Source: Planococcus glaciei (GTDB lineage: Bacteria; Bacillota; Bacilli; Bacillales_A; Planococcaceae). From it: 64,000 nt of DNA. The notes below the pieces were generated by a model. It saw nothing but the letters and a program-made list of their open reading frames with translations. It made no database searches and was not told where the DNA came from. The DNA is taken from NCBI RefSeq assembly GCF_900099655.1, contig NZ_FNDC01000001.1, positions 124,001 to 188,000 on the forward strand, in the 5' to 3' direction. Shown one piece after another: positions 34,213-43,479 of the stretch (the first letter of the stretch is position 1; each line of letters begins with the position of its first letter). Made by a program: the position numbers and the translations under genes.

Positions 34213-35318
34213 ATTTCTTTCCCCGAACGGATCAGCCCGATTGCCCGGTAGAATAACCCCGGCACCACTTCAACGGGCACGTTCTTTTCCTTTGCTAAAA
34301 CCAGTAAGTGCTGGACATCCGAATGCGCTGGATCTTGGACGAGCACTTTCCACGGACTGCGCCGAAGCAGAACACGGGTCGTTTCCCCAACGCCTGGTTT
34401 GATTAACGTATAGTCTCTTTCATTATACATCTTTTGACCTATTTCTTCTACTTCTTTCATGCCTTCCCAGGTGCGTTCAGCCGTAACTGGATTCGCTGCA
34501 ACTGCATCTTCCACTGCTTTTAGCGTTTCCGAAAAGCTGGCGGTAACCCGGTCGACAAAATCATTCGACAAGTCTTCTTCGAGCAAGTCGCTGTAGAATT
34601 TAGCGCCGTGGAAATCTTCCGCGCTTATAAATTGGTCGTTCAAGATGGTCCGGCTGATCAGCCCTGATACTGTTGCATTTAAACAGGCACTCGGAATGAG
34701 AAAATCTTCGCGTGTACCAAATAATACGGCACACGCTCCAGGATCCGCGAGCACTGCCAAATCATCATAAAGTTCCAACGCTTTTTGTTCGTTCAGCAAA
34801 CGGACCGAGCGGGTCAGCTCTTTTTGGATTGCCCCTTTTCCGGTCCAGCCGTCAACAAACTGGATGCGGCTTTCGGGATGCCGGCTCCGGATGGCTTCCA
34901 TCGCGTTTTCATCGATTCCTTTTCCGCGCAAAATCGACACACTGTAATGCGGCCAGTCCACATTGAGCACTTGCCGGGCGTAGCGTCGGACCAAGATGCC
35001 AATCGGGCTCCCCGCTCTCGCCAAAGAAACGAGCACGACGTCCTCCGTTTTAGCATTCAATGCAATGCGGCGGGTCAAAATCCCGATTAAAAAGCCTAGC
35101 CGCTGCTTCGCCGCCTCCACTGTTTCGTGGTACAGTTTTGTATATTCTGCAGAGGGACGGTATTCCATCGGCAAGCGTTCTGCGTAATGGCCTCCCGCCC
35201 GTACTGCATTTTCACGTTCCTCGAGCGTACTTTCCCCAAAAACTTCCGAGACATCTTTTAATAAAAACGTGATGTCTTCTTTCGGATAACTTGTTTTCAC
35301 CAATCCGGTCGCAATCAT
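34209..35318 (-). CDS. Ter-module phosphoribosyltransferase-like protein with C-terminal PELOTA-like domain (StiP family)
   Basis: 369 aa from the ATG 35318, six bases after the previous stop; an upstream start at 35360 would overlap the neighbour. The family was first called cysteine protease StiP and later re-read as a PRTase-like fold. 'VSLARAGSPIGILVRRYAR' and the PRPP-loop-like 'RIQFVDGWTGKGAIQKEL' (about 150-168) support the latter. The last 60 residues ('WKVLVQDPAHSDVQHLLVLAKEKNVPVEVVPG' in parts) look like the PELOTA RNA-binding-like domain. Probably one of two glycosyl-transfer steps of the module. Confidence 0.86.
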   Translation of the reverse strand: MIATGLVKTSYPKEDITFLLKDVSEVFGESTLEERENAVRAGGHYAERLPMEYRPSAEYTKLYHETVEAAKQRLGFLIGILTRRIALNAKTEDVVLVSLARAGSPIGILVRRYARQVLNVDWPHYSVSILRGKGIDENAMEAIRSRHPESRIQFVDGWTGKGAIQKELTRSVRLLNEQKALELYDDLAVLADPGACAVLFGTREDFLIPSACLNATVSGLISRTILNDQFISAEDFHGAKFYSDLLEEDLSNDFVDRVTASFSETLKAVEDAVAANPVTAERTWEGMKEVEEIGQKMYNERDYTLIKPGVGETTRVLLRRSPWKVLVQDPAHSDVQHLLVLAKEKNVPVEVVPGLFYRAIGLIRSGKEI

Positions 35319-35323
35319 CAGGC

Positions 35324-36688
35324 TCAATCTCCCTTTTTTGCCGCTGTCAATGAAATCCATTCAACAGGCGCTTTTTCTTTAAGGTACGTGATTAATGGCC
35401 GCCATGCGGCTTCGTCCACCACCGATTCGGCGATCAAATAAATCTTATTGATATCCAGTTGCTTTAAATTGTACAGAAATTGATCCACGCCTTCTGCATC
35501 AGGCAAGCGGAACTTCACTTTTTCTTTGATAGGATACCCTTCTGCATCAGAAGCGAAAATCGGGCTTCTTGTCGCCGTCTGCACCAATGCATCGGCATTT
35601 AAGGCATGGGCGAAGCGCAGAGGCAAGTACATATTCTCCCCTATGCCGATGACCAGAGGTTTTTCCCCGGCTTTAGCGACCATGCGGCCGGCCGCCTGTT
35701 CTGCCCAGCGGCTGATTTCATCATGTTCCTCGCTTGTCAGGCTGAATCGGCCAGTTAGCGGCACGTAGCGCTGGCCGGTAGCGGATTCGAATGGAAGCTG
35801 GTTCGCTTCCGTTATTTCCTGCAGCGGAACTGCACTGCCCCCTGTTAAATAAGGAAGAGGCGCTTCGTCCGGCGCTTCGCTGTGATGCAGTTCAAACTGC
35901 CCTTTCATGAGCGACAGAACATCCACTTGAATGTTTCGCGCAGCTGCCAGTTCAGCCGTTTTTTTCTGCTGTTCTTTGCTCCGCCAATCCAGGATGGAAA
36001 GTGATTTGTATTTTTTTCCAGGAAACTGCTCATCAAGTGCCTGGATTAAGTTTATTAAGGTATTGCCGGTCGAAATCTCATCATCGATCAAAACAATGGT
36101 TTCCGCTTCTTCCAACATTCCTTTAGGAGCATAGACGATATGGGAAGTGGCGTGGGAATGTTCTTCTTCGAAGACAAAAGAAGGGGTCAGTCCATTGACG
36201 TGTTCGCGGGTTGTATGGATATAAGCCGCGTCTTCAAAATGCTGGAATACAGCATGTCCAAGCCCTGTAGCGGTTTCAGCCATTCCGATGAAAATGGTTC
36301 GTTCTGGAAGCTTCGTTTTATAAGCCAAGGCTTTTTTTATCTCATCCGGATCGCTCTTTCCGGTTTGTATTAATGCCGCGAGTGCATCCGCATAGGATTG
36401 GTAATCGAGTCCTGCGTCCTCCATCAACAAATAGGCAAGCAAAGTGCCGGTCCCAAGCGCAATGTCGGGACGGACAGCCAGATGCTTGGCGATTAAAGGG
36501 CTGACAAACAGGAACTGCCGCTTTTTATTGACACGTAAAGCCATAGAGAAAAGGGACTCCGGAAGAAGCCCTTTGTATGTTTCATAAACCGCAACCGAAA
36601 GGTCCAGGTTTTGCCATAATTTAAAGTTGGTTTGATAATCGGTTTGATCCAATATAGTTGAGGACATCGATTGGTTTATAGTTTTCAT
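35324..36688 (-). CDS. Ter-module phosphoribosyltransferase with C-terminal TRSP-like domain
   Basis: 454 aa. The type I PRPP-binding loop is clear in 'ETIVLIDDEISTGNTLINL' (about 194-212). The C-terminal third ('AGEKPLVIGIGENMYLPLRFAHAL', 'QTATRSPIFAS') matches what is called the TRSP domain after this PRTase. The ATG at 36688 has a GGGG SD 6 nt upstream and lies 68 nt inside the end of the preceding CitE-like gene; the in-frame ATG at 36667 lacks an SD. A long overlap of this kind implies tight coupling. Confidence 0.88.
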   Translation of the reverse strand: MKTINQSMSSTILDQTDYQTNFKLWQNLDLSVAVYETYKGLLPESLFSMALRVNKKRQFLFVSPLIAKHLAVRPDIALGTGTLLAYLLMEDAGLDYQSYADALAALIQTGKSDPDEIKKALAYKTKLPERTIFIGMAETATGLGHAVFQHFEDAAYIHTTREHVNGLTPSFVFEEEHSHATSHIVYAPKGMLEEAETIVLIDDEISTGNTLINLIQALDEQFPGKKYKSLSILDWRSKEQQKKTAELAAARNIQVDVLSLMKGQFELHHSEAPDEAPLPYLTGGSAVPLQEITEANQLPFESATGQRYVPLTGRFSLTSEEHDEISRWAEQAAGRMVAKAGEKPLVIGIGENMYLPLRFAHALNADALVQTATRSPIFASDAEGYPIKEKVKFRLPDAEGVDQFLYNLKQLDINKIYLIAESVVDEAAWRPLITYLKEKAPVEWISLTAAKKGD

Positions 36689-37766
36689 TCAGCACCCCAT
36701 ATACTTCCGCCTGGGCCATCACTTTCCGTGCCCAGCTTAAATGCGGTTTTACTTCATTCATTTTGTTGCGTTTCGGGCTTTGCAGGATTCCGTTATACTT
36801 GAAGCTTTCAGACATGATCAGCGACGCATCTTCATACGTTTCAAGAGACACGATATGGCCGGCATTGACGATTGAAATCTGGCTAGGATGGATGCATGTT
36901 TTGCCCTTAAAGCCGTTTAATACATCCACCTGCACTTCCTGCCAAAGCACTTGTTCCGGCTTGGAAGACATCGGGCGTCCTTGCCCTGAAGAGAAATGCT
37001 CGTATACCGGACCCGAGACAACAAAACCGTCTTCCGCCCGGCCAAACTGGTTTAAGATAGCCGTTAAGCCGTCCCGGATCACATGGACCTCGTAAATTGT
37101 CCGCTCTGCCGGCCGCCGAAGGCCGTAAAGGCTGGAAAAATCGGTAGCCCCGACACGCACTGTCAACACCCGGTCTTTTTCTGCCAATAAAATCCGGTGG
37201 ATTTCCTGGAGGTTTTGTTCACGCAGTTCGGAATACAGCACTTCTTTTGTTTCCAGCAAAGGCAAGGCATAGAGCTTGCGCCCTGCCGCTTCGCTCGCCC
37301 GGTCTAATGCAGCAAAAAAGCCCGGAAGGTTTTCAACGCTTCCTTTCGGAAAGACGATTCCGGTCAAAACGCCAAAAGCAGTTCCGGCTTCTGCAGTCAA
37401 CTTATCAAGCTGAGCCGCATTCCGGACACGCAAAAAAAGCGCCGGTCCGGCTTCTGCCTGAAAAAATGCCGCTCTTTCCAGCAGTTTTAACTGCTCGATG
37501 ACATTGGCTTCCGCCTTCGGCAGTTCGGAATCGGCAACCGCATCTTCCAAACAGATGATCAACGTGGCTAGTCCCGAAAAAGCCCCCCGTCTATACTGCC
37601 CCGATAAAATCTTATCTCCAAATTCCGGTCGTGACCCAGGTGTGTAAAGTGCAGCACCCAATGCCAGTCCCAGTGTTTCCCGTTCCGTATCACGGTTAAA
37701 TTCTGCCGGGGAATATTTAAAAAATGCCTTCAGCTCAGAATCAGTCAATACGTCAAAATGTCTCAT
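36621..37766 (-). CDS. HpcH/HpaI aldolase / CitE-like lyase of the Ter module
   Basis: 381 aa from the ATG 37766 (SD GGGAGG). TIM-barrel lyase of the citrate lyase beta/HpcH type. 'LIICLEDAVADSELPKAEANV' in parts (acidic metal site), 'ALFLRVRNAAQL' (substrate Arg), 'PLLETKEVLYSE' (metal Glu) and 'CIHPSQISIVNAG' near the C-terminus. It is larger than CitE itself. In Ter operons this enzyme is predicted to add or remove a C2-C3 unit on a nucleoside-like product. It starts a new transcript unit after the terminator at 37839-37870. Confidence 0.9.
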   Translation of the reverse strand: MRHFDVLTDSELKAFFKYSPAEFNRDTERETLGLALGAALYTPGSRPEFGDKILSGQYRRGAFSGLATLIICLEDAVADSELPKAEANVIEQLKLLERAAFFQAEAGPALFLRVRNAAQLDKLTAEAGTAFGVLTGIVFPKGSVENLPGFFAALDRASEAAGRKLYALPLLETKEVLYSELREQNLQEIHRILLAEKDRVLTVRVGATDFSSLYGLRRPAERTIYEVHVIRDGLTAILNQFGRAEDGFVVSGPVYEHFSSGQGRPMSSKPEQVLWQEVQVDVLNGFKGKTCIHPSQISIVNAGHIVSLETYEDASLIMSESFKYNGILQSPKRNKMNEVKPHLSWARKVMAQAEVYGVLNENYKPIDVLNYIGSNRLSNQL

Positions 37767-37838
37767 AAATTGTTTCCTCCCGGCACGCTCCAAAAGCATG
37801 GCCAAAATTAATAACTAAAGTTACATAAAAAAAGGCTA

Positions 37839-37870
37839 AAAAAGCAAGGAGATATGCTCCTTGCTTTTTT
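37839..37870 (-). terminator. Terminator inside the ter locus
   Basis: aaaaaagcaaggag / ctccttgctttttt with a 4-nt loop, 9 bp after the stop of terD copy 2. It would separate or attenuate terD-terD from the biosynthetic genes that follow. Confidence 0.85.
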
Positions 37871-37878
37871 CTTTGCCC

Positions 37879-38457
37879 TTAAGCGTCCAGTCCGAAATCC
37901 TTAACAAGCGAGCCAAGGCCGCCTTGATAGCCGCTGCCAATCGCATTAAATTTCCATTCGTTGTTGTGGCGGTAAAGCTCGCCGACGACAACTGCTGTTT
38001 CGATGGAGAAATCTTCCCCTAAATCGTAGCGGATCAATTCTTCGTTTGTGTCGCCGTTTACGATGCGCACGTAAGAGTTGCTGACTTGGCCGAAGTTCTG
38101 GCCGCGTGTTTCTGCATCATGGATTGTAATGGCGAATGTCACGCGTTCGATCGAAGACGGGACCGTAGATAAGTTCACTTTCACTTGCTCATCGTCGCCG
38201 TCTCCTTCGCCCGTCTTGTTGTCGCCTGTGTGCTCTACTGCGCCAGCTGCACCGATTGTGTTGTTATAGAAAACAAAGTCCGCTTCAGAAGAAGCTTTGC
38301 CGCTTGAGTTTAATAGGAAAACAGATGAATCAAGGTCAAAGTCCTGTCCTCCATCGTACTTGTTTGTATCCCAGCCAAGACCGACAATTACATTCGTTAA
38401 TCCTGGATTTGATTTTGTTAAGTCCACTTTTTGCCCTTTAGATAAATTGATTGCCAT
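37879..38457 (-). CDS. TerD family protein (copy 2)
   Basis: 192 aa from the ATG 38457 (start [19 protein letters not shown]). Same acidic calcium-site pattern as copy 1: '[12 protein letters not shown]' and '[16 protein letters not shown]'. The C-terminal half is almost the same as copy 1 ('[21 protein letters not shown]'), so the two are recent paralogues. It follows copy 3 by 14 bp. Confidence 0.96.
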   Translation of the reverse strand: MAINLSKGQKVDLTKSNPGLTNVIVGLGWDTNKYDGGQDFDLDSSVFLLNSSGKASSEADFVFYNNTIGAAGAVEHTGDNKTGEGDGDDEQVKVNLSTVPSSIERVTFAITIHDAETRGQNFGQVSNSYVRIVNGDTNEELIRYDLGEDFSIETAVVVGELYRHNNEWKFNAIGSGYQGGLGSLVKDFGLDA

Positions 38458-38471
38458 TCTTCCTTCACTCC

Positions 38472-39086
38472 TTATGCGTATTTGTTTGCGATTGAACCGA
38501 TATCCGGATCGATGGTGCCTTCTCCGACAGCCGAGAATTTCCAATCCGTTCCCTGGCGGTACATCTCACCAAGAATCAGCGACATTTTGCCTGCGTAGTT
38601 CTCAGTCAAATTGTAATGGATCATCTCTTCTTTCGATTGGTTGTCCACCAAACGAATAAAGGCATTCTGAATCATGCCAAAATCCTGTTTCTTTTGCTTG
38701 GCATTGTAAATGTTTACGACAAACACCAGACGGTGAACCGATGGGGAAATCCGTTTCAAGTCGATTTGAATCGTTTCGTCGTCCCCTTCGCCTGCACCGG
38801 TCAAGTTATCGCCGGAATGGACGACGCTGCCGTCTTTGCTTTTTTTGTTACCAAAATAAATGAGGTTTTCTTTCCCACTTAACTTCCCGCTTTCATCAAG
38901 CAAGATAACGGAAGCGTCACAATCCACATCAGCGCCGCCGCCACCGCCGCCAAGCAGTCCGCTTAGGAATCCGCCGCTTTTTTTGGTAGTGACCGGGTCC
39001 CAGCCAAGGCCGACCATGATGCTTGAAAGCGACGAACGCCCTTTAGTTAAATCAATTTTTTGACCTTTTACGAGATTGATAGCCAT
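38472..39086 (-). CDS. TerD family protein (copy 3) with Gly-rich insertion
   Basis: 204 aa from the ATG 39086. TerD fold with the acidic run '[18 protein letters not shown]'. It differs from copies 1 and 2 by an insertion of about 12-14 residues, [19 protein letters not shown], between 'GWDPVTTKK' and the first metal strand. It is also more diverged in the C-terminal half. First gene of the locus, behind a sigma-A-like promoter. Confidence 0.95.
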   Translation of the reverse strand: MAINLVKGQKIDLTKGRSSLSSIMVGLGWDPVTTKKSGGFLSGLLGGGGGGADVDCDASVILLDESGKLSGKENLIYFGNKKSKDGSVVHSGDNLTGAGEGDDETIQIDLKRISPSVHRLVFVVNIYNAKQKKQDFGMIQNAFIRLVDNQSKEEMIHYNLTENYAGKMSLILGEMYRQGTDWKFSAVGEGTIDPDIGSIANKYA

Positions 39087-39126
39087 TCTTCGCACTCTCC
39101 ATTCATCGTTATGTACTCTAACTTCA

Positions 39127-39155
39127 ATAGTATTTGTAAATCCGGAAAATTTCAA
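39127..39155 (-). promoter_or_regulatory. Promoter of the ter locus
   Basis: Minus strand: TTGAAA (39150-39155), 17-nt spacer, TACTAT (39127-39132), about 40 bp before the first terD start. Confidence 0.75.
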
Positions 39156-39433
39156 TTATTAAGGGTTATTGCCCCAACATCCTTTATTAAGGAACCAACG
39201 CGCCCTAAAAGCGTCCCGATTTAAAATGGGAACTTTTTACTGTGGTAAAATTAAAATTATCCCGATACAAATATATACGATTAATTCGCTTTTAAGTTTC
39301 GTTTGTCACAGAAGATACAATTCTTCAATGTTATCCACCGGTTTTCAGCATACTTTTATCAAGCCGCGGGTAAACAAAATCATAGTGTGTATTTTATGAG
39401 GACAAAGCATCAAGAAATGAAAGGGGAGTACAG
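39156..39433. other. Divergent intergenic region, no gene seen
   Basis: AT-rich spacer between the ter promoter (-) and the glycosyltransferase operon (+). I could not settle on a promoter for the latter; GGGTAAAC at 39368-39375 resembles a sigma-B -10 but lacks a -35. Confidence 0.4.
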
Positions 39434-40372
39434 ATGAAGCTTATTTCAATTGTGGTTCCGGCTTACAACGAAGAAGCAAATATTCTTAGCATGTATGAAA
39501 AGTTGGTCCAGGAACTTCACCTGCTTCCATACCGGTATGAAATCATGTTTATCAATGACGGCAGCAGTGACGGGACCTTGCTGGAAATCCTGAAGCTCGC
39601 TGAAAGACATCCAGACGTGAAATACATTTCGCTGACCCGCAATTTCGGCAAAGAGTCCGCCATCCTGGCAGGGCTGCACCGCATTCAGGGCGATGCGGCT
39701 ATTTTAATGGACAGCGATTTGCAGCATCCTCCCGAATTGATCGGCCAACTGATCGAAGGTTTTGAAGAAGGCTTCCACCAGGTAGTCGCCAAACGCTCCC
39801 GGACAGGCGATTCAAAGTTCCGGAGTTTTTTATCTTCCTTCTATTATAAAATCGTCAACGCTGTCACGGATGTCGATTTCGTGGACGGGGAAGGCGATTT
39901 CAGGCTGCTTAGCAGAAAAGCCATCAATTCCATCCTTCAGCTCAGTGAAAGCAACCGTTTTTCAAAAGGGCTGTACTCCTGGATTGGCTTAAGCAAAAAA
40001 ATCATCAGCTACGAAAATGTGCAGCGCGTGAAAGGGACGTCCAAGTGGTCTTTCTGGAGCTTGGTCAATTACGGCATCGATGGTATTATTTCATTTAACT
40101 TAAAGCCTTTGCGCGTTTGTTTTTACACCGGTTTCCTTGTGCTCTTCCTCTCGCTCATCTATATCGCAGTGACTTTGTATGAAATCCTGAAAGAAGGCGT
40201 AGGGGCACCGGGATATTTTACAACCATAACCGCAATCTTATTTTTGGGGGGAATTCAATTGATCAGCTTAGGCGTGATCGGAGAATACGTTGGCCGGATT
40301 TACAATGAAACCAAAAGGCGGCCGAATTTTTTAATCGACATCAGCAATGCGGATGATTACGATGAATCTTAA
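39434..40372 (+). CDS. Family 2 glycosyltransferase, CsbB/GtrB type
   Basis: 312 aa. GT-A N-terminus 'ISIVVPAYNEEANILSMYEKL', the DxD-like 'AILMDSDLQHPPEL' (about 92-105), and 'GLYSWIGLSKKIISYENVQR', followed by two C-terminal membrane helices (about 230-300). Enzymes of this type load a sugar onto undecaprenyl phosphate on the inner face of the membrane. First of three genes with GtrA and YfhO, the arrangement known in B. subtilis and Listeria for sugar modification of lipoteichoic or wall teichoic acid. Confidence 0.94.
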   Translation: MKLISIVVPAYNEEANILSMYEKLVQELHLLPYRYEIMFINDGSSDGTLLEILKLAERHPDVKYISLTRNFGKESAILAGLHRIQGDAAILMDSDLQHPPELIGQLIEGFEEGFHQVVAKRSRTGDSKFRSFLSSFYYKIVNAVTDVDFVDGEGDFRLLSRKAINSILQLSESNRFSKGLYSWIGLSKKIISYENVQRVKGTSKWSFWSLVNYGIDGIISFNLKPLRVCFYTGFLVLFLSLIYIAVTLYEILKEGVGAPGYFTTITAILFLGGIQLISLGVIGEYVGRIYNETKRRPNFLIDISNADDYDES

Positions 40373-40772
40373 ATCGCTGAATACTGAATTTACCCGTTTC
40401 ATATTTGTCGGTGTCATCAACACAGCTACGTATTACTCCATCTATCTGATTTTGCATAACCTATTGTCGCTGCCTTATCTACTGGCCCATATCGCCGGTT
40501 TTTTCATTTCGTTGAACATTTCTTTTTTCCTGAACTGCTACGTTACGTACAGAATCAAACCGACGTTGAAAAAGTATTTGTATTTCCCGCTGACGCAAGT
40601 CGTCAATATGTCTGTTTCCACTCTGCTGATTTTCGTATTTGTAGAATTTTTCAACCTTAACAGCAATATTGCGCCGTTTGCTGCCGTATTGTTTACCATC
40701 CCCATTACATTCGCAGTTTCCAGTAAAATTCTGAAAGGATCGGTCCGGACGGCCGGTGCAAAAAGAAGGTGA
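40362..40772 (+). CDS. GtrA family membrane protein (flippase-like)
   Basis: 136 aa with four membrane helices. 'RFIFVGVINTATYYSIYLILH' is the GtrA N-terminus and 'NISFFLNCYVTYRIK' its central signature. Thought to flip the undecaprenyl-phosphate sugar made by the GT2 partner. The ATG 40362 lies inside the end of the upstream gene and has no good SD, so translation is probably coupled. Confidence 0.93.
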   Translation: MNLKSLNTEFTRFIFVGVINTATYYSIYLILHNLLSLPYLLAHIAGFFISLNISFFLNCYVTYRIKPTLKKYLYFPLTQVVNMSVSTLLIFVFVEFFNLNSNIAPFAAVLFTIPITFAVSSKILKGSVRTAGAKRR

Positions 40773-40776
40773 ATTG

Positions 40777-43365
40777 ATGAAAGAAAAACTCCTTAATCTC
40801 CCATTCTATTTAATCTGCCTTGGTTTGGCTTTTCTTGCCCATGGAGTCTTTCTGTACCAATGGACCCGGCAGCATTATATGATCGGCATCAATGACGGCG
40901 GCTCTCAAATGCTGCCGTTTAAACATTTGCTTTACAATCAGTACACGAACGGCGAGTTTTTCTACTCCTTCGACTTTGGGCTCGGCGCAGGAACCTTCAG
41001 CGAGCTGTCCTATTACTTTTCCACGTCACTTGTGTTTTTGGTGTCGGTCGTTATTGTGTTTGCCTTGGAGTCGCTCCATGCCATCGGGTCGCCTGATGTC
41101 TTGTTCTGGGCAAATGCTGCTGTCTGGATTAACGTGATTCGGCTGAGCCTGGTGCTGTTCATCACTGCCCGTTTGTTTATGTATATGAAAATCACCCGCT
41201 TCCCTGCCCTGCTCGGCGCCAGCATCTACGGAATTTCCGGCATGTATTTCCGGCATGCCACCTATTGGGAATTTTTTGCGGATGCTTTTCTATGGCTGCC
41301 GATTCTGATTTTTGGGATTGAGAAAGTGTTCAGAGAGCAAAAGCCTGGTTGGTTTTTGTTTGCCGTCTCGATTTCCTTGATCGACAATTTCTATTTCTCT
41401 TATATCAACTTCCTGTTAGCCGGACTATACATACTTGCTCGCTTGGCGATTCGCCAGGAACCAAATGAAACCGGCTGGCTGAAAGCCGTCGCGGTGTTTC
41501 TTGTTACTGGGATTATTGGTTTCGGCATCAGTGCCGTGTCTTTTGTGCCGGCTGTTTATGCATTTTTGAACAACCATCGCCCGGATTTTGAACAGGAAAT
41601 CCCTTGGGTTGATTTGACCGACAACATCCTGTTTACAAGCCGTTTCATTGTGCTGCCAGCTATTTTTGTATTATTTCTTTTTTGCTTTTCGCTGTACCGC
41701 CACAAAACGTTCCGGTTGTTTGCCGTTTTGGGCATAGCCGGAACACTGCTTCACTTCAGTCCGGTTGCAGCAAGTGTATTTAACGGCTTTTCAGCCCCTC
41801 AATACCGCTGGGAATATTTCCTGTCATTGGTTGCCGGCGGCACGGTCGCGGCCGGTTTCCAGCACATCAAGACACTGACGCGCCGCCAATTCGCTGCGGC
41901 AGGTGTTTTGACCGCGGCTGTATATATGTTCGCCGTATGGATGGATCAGACATTTGATTGGGGTGCCCAGTCTACGGCTTTAATTTTGCTTAGCCTGCTG
42001 CTTACCTTCCTATTATCACTGGCCGTGCTGCAATTCAAACAGCCATCCGTTAAAGCTTTGCTAGCAGGATTTCTGATTGTTTCCACCCTCGGTTTTGCCA
42101 ACATCTATCAAGTGGAAAAAATACTGGAGGATGGCCGGATTGAACACGTCAACAAAGATCTGCTGACGAGTTCCGGATACGACACGGCGGAAGTGCGCGG
42201 CCTCATTGAAGGCATCCATGAACGAGAAGACGGCGTTTCCTACCGCATCGACTGGATGGAAGGCGTCCGGAACAACACGCCGATTGTCCAGGACTTCCGG
42301 GGATTGAGCGCCTATTCAAGCATCCTGAATAAAAACCTGTTGTATTTTTACCTGTATGACCTGCAAATTGATATGGGCCGCGAAAGCGTCAGCCGCTACG
42401 CTACTCTTGGCAACCGGGCCAATCTTCACAGCTTATTGCAGGGCAAGTATGCCATCAAAGAAAAGGGCGATCCGAATGTTCCGTACGATTTTACCGAAAT
42501 GATGTCTTCCGAGAATTACATTGTCTATGAAAACGGCAATCCGCTGCCGTTTGCCCGTGCAGCTTCCGCTGTGTATTCCGAACAGCAGCTCGAGAGCCAG
42601 CCGGCCATCGTTCGGGAACATGCCATGCTGACAGGTATTGTCTTAGATGGAAGTGAAGCTTCCGCAGCCCTGCCGGCGGCAAAAGAACAAACCGATGCTT
42701 TTGAAGTTCAAGAAGCTGAAGCCATTTTCCGTGATGGGAATTTGGCAGTTTCCGGAGATACCGGTGGAATTGATCTGGTCCGCAGCGATTCGGCTTTTGC
42801 CGAAGGAGATTTGTATGTTTCCTTCCGCTTGGAACATATCTCGCCGAATAAAGGCTTTCCACTAACAGTAAATGGCTACGAAACCAGCCGGAAAGCAAAT
42901 ACCTCGATTTACCGGACTTACGTCGACGATATCACCGTGCGGATTCCGGCTGAAGATACCATCAAAATCCGTATGCCAAAAGGCGTTTATCAACTTACAA
43001 ACCTTCAAATCTTTGAAGAGCCTTATACCGTTCTGCAGGAGCAAAGCCAAAAAAATACCGGCTTGCAGGCATTATCTATTGATGGAAGCCAAGTAAATCT
43101 TTCGTATGACAATTCGGCTGATGAAAAGTACCTGGCGGTGAATATCCCATTTGAGCGTGGCTGGAAAGCGGCAGTGAACGGCCAGGAAGCAGAAGTGTTA
43201 AAAGCAAACTATGGCTTTGCGGCCATCCTTCTTTCAGAAGGGGCCAATGACATCACCTTTACTTATCGTCCGCCCTTTTTCTACCTGACCTTAAGCATCA
43301 GCCTGTTTTCTCTCTTAATCGGCGGCCTGTATGTTTTCTGGAGCAGTCGGAAAACTCGAATCTAA
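40777..43365 (+). CDS. YfhO family membrane glycosyltransferase
   Basis: 862 aa from the ATG 40777 (SD AAGAAGG, 4 bp after the gtrA-like stop). About 12-13 membrane helices occupy the first 450 residues and one lies at the extreme C-terminus. A large extracytoplasmic segment (about 480-835) sits between them. 'GINDGGSQMLPFKHLLYNQY' near the N-terminus holds the acidic residue typical of GT-C enzymes. YfhO transfers the flipped sugar to polymer outside the cell, so this completes the three-component system. Confidence 0.92.
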   Translation: MKEKLLNLPFYLICLGLAFLAHGVFLYQWTRQHYMIGINDGGSQMLPFKHLLYNQYTNGEFFYSFDFGLGAGTFSELSYYFSTSLVFLVSVVIVFALESLHAIGSPDVLFWANAAVWINVIRLSLVLFITARLFMYMKITRFPALLGASIYGISGMYFRHATYWEFFADAFLWLPILIFGIEKVFREQKPGWFLFAVSISLIDNFYFSYINFLLAGLYILARLAIRQEPNETGWLKAVAVFLVTGIIGFGISAVSFVPAVYAFLNNHRPDFEQEIPWVDLTDNILFTSRFIVLPAIFVLFLFCFSLYRHKTFRLFAVLGIAGTLLHFSPVAASVFNGFSAPQYRWEYFLSLVAGGTVAAGFQHIKTLTRRQFAAAGVLTAAVYMFAVWMDQTFDWGAQSTALILLSLLLTFLLSLAVLQFKQPSVKALLAGFLIVSTLGFANIYQVEKILEDGRIEHVNKDLLTSSGYDTAEVRGLIEGIHEREDGVSYRIDWMEGVRNNTPIVQDFRGLSAYSSILNKNLLYFYLYDLQIDMGRESVSRYATLGNRANLHSLLQGKYAIKEKGDPNVPYDFTEMMSSENYIVYENGNPLPFARAASAVYSEQQLESQPAIVREHAMLTGIVLDGSEASAALPAAKEQTDAFEVQEAEAIFRDGNLAVSGDTGGIDLVRSDSAFAEGDLYVSFRLEHISPNKGFPLTVNGYETSRKANTSIYRTYVDDITVRIPAEDTIKIRMPKGVYQLTNLQIFEEPYTVLQEQSQKNTGLQALSIDGSQVNLSYDNSADEKYLAVNIPFERGWKAAVNGQEAEVLKANYGFAAILLSEGANDITFTYRPPFFYLTLSISLFSLLIGGLYVFWSSRKTRI

Positions 43366-43479
43366 TTTAGTTTCCATCGGTTTTCTCCTACAAAAGGTTC
43401 CATTTATCTGAATTGAGTTTATTTTCCCACCAAAATGTGTAATGAAGAATAACACGAATTCAAGGGAGGAAATGACGAG

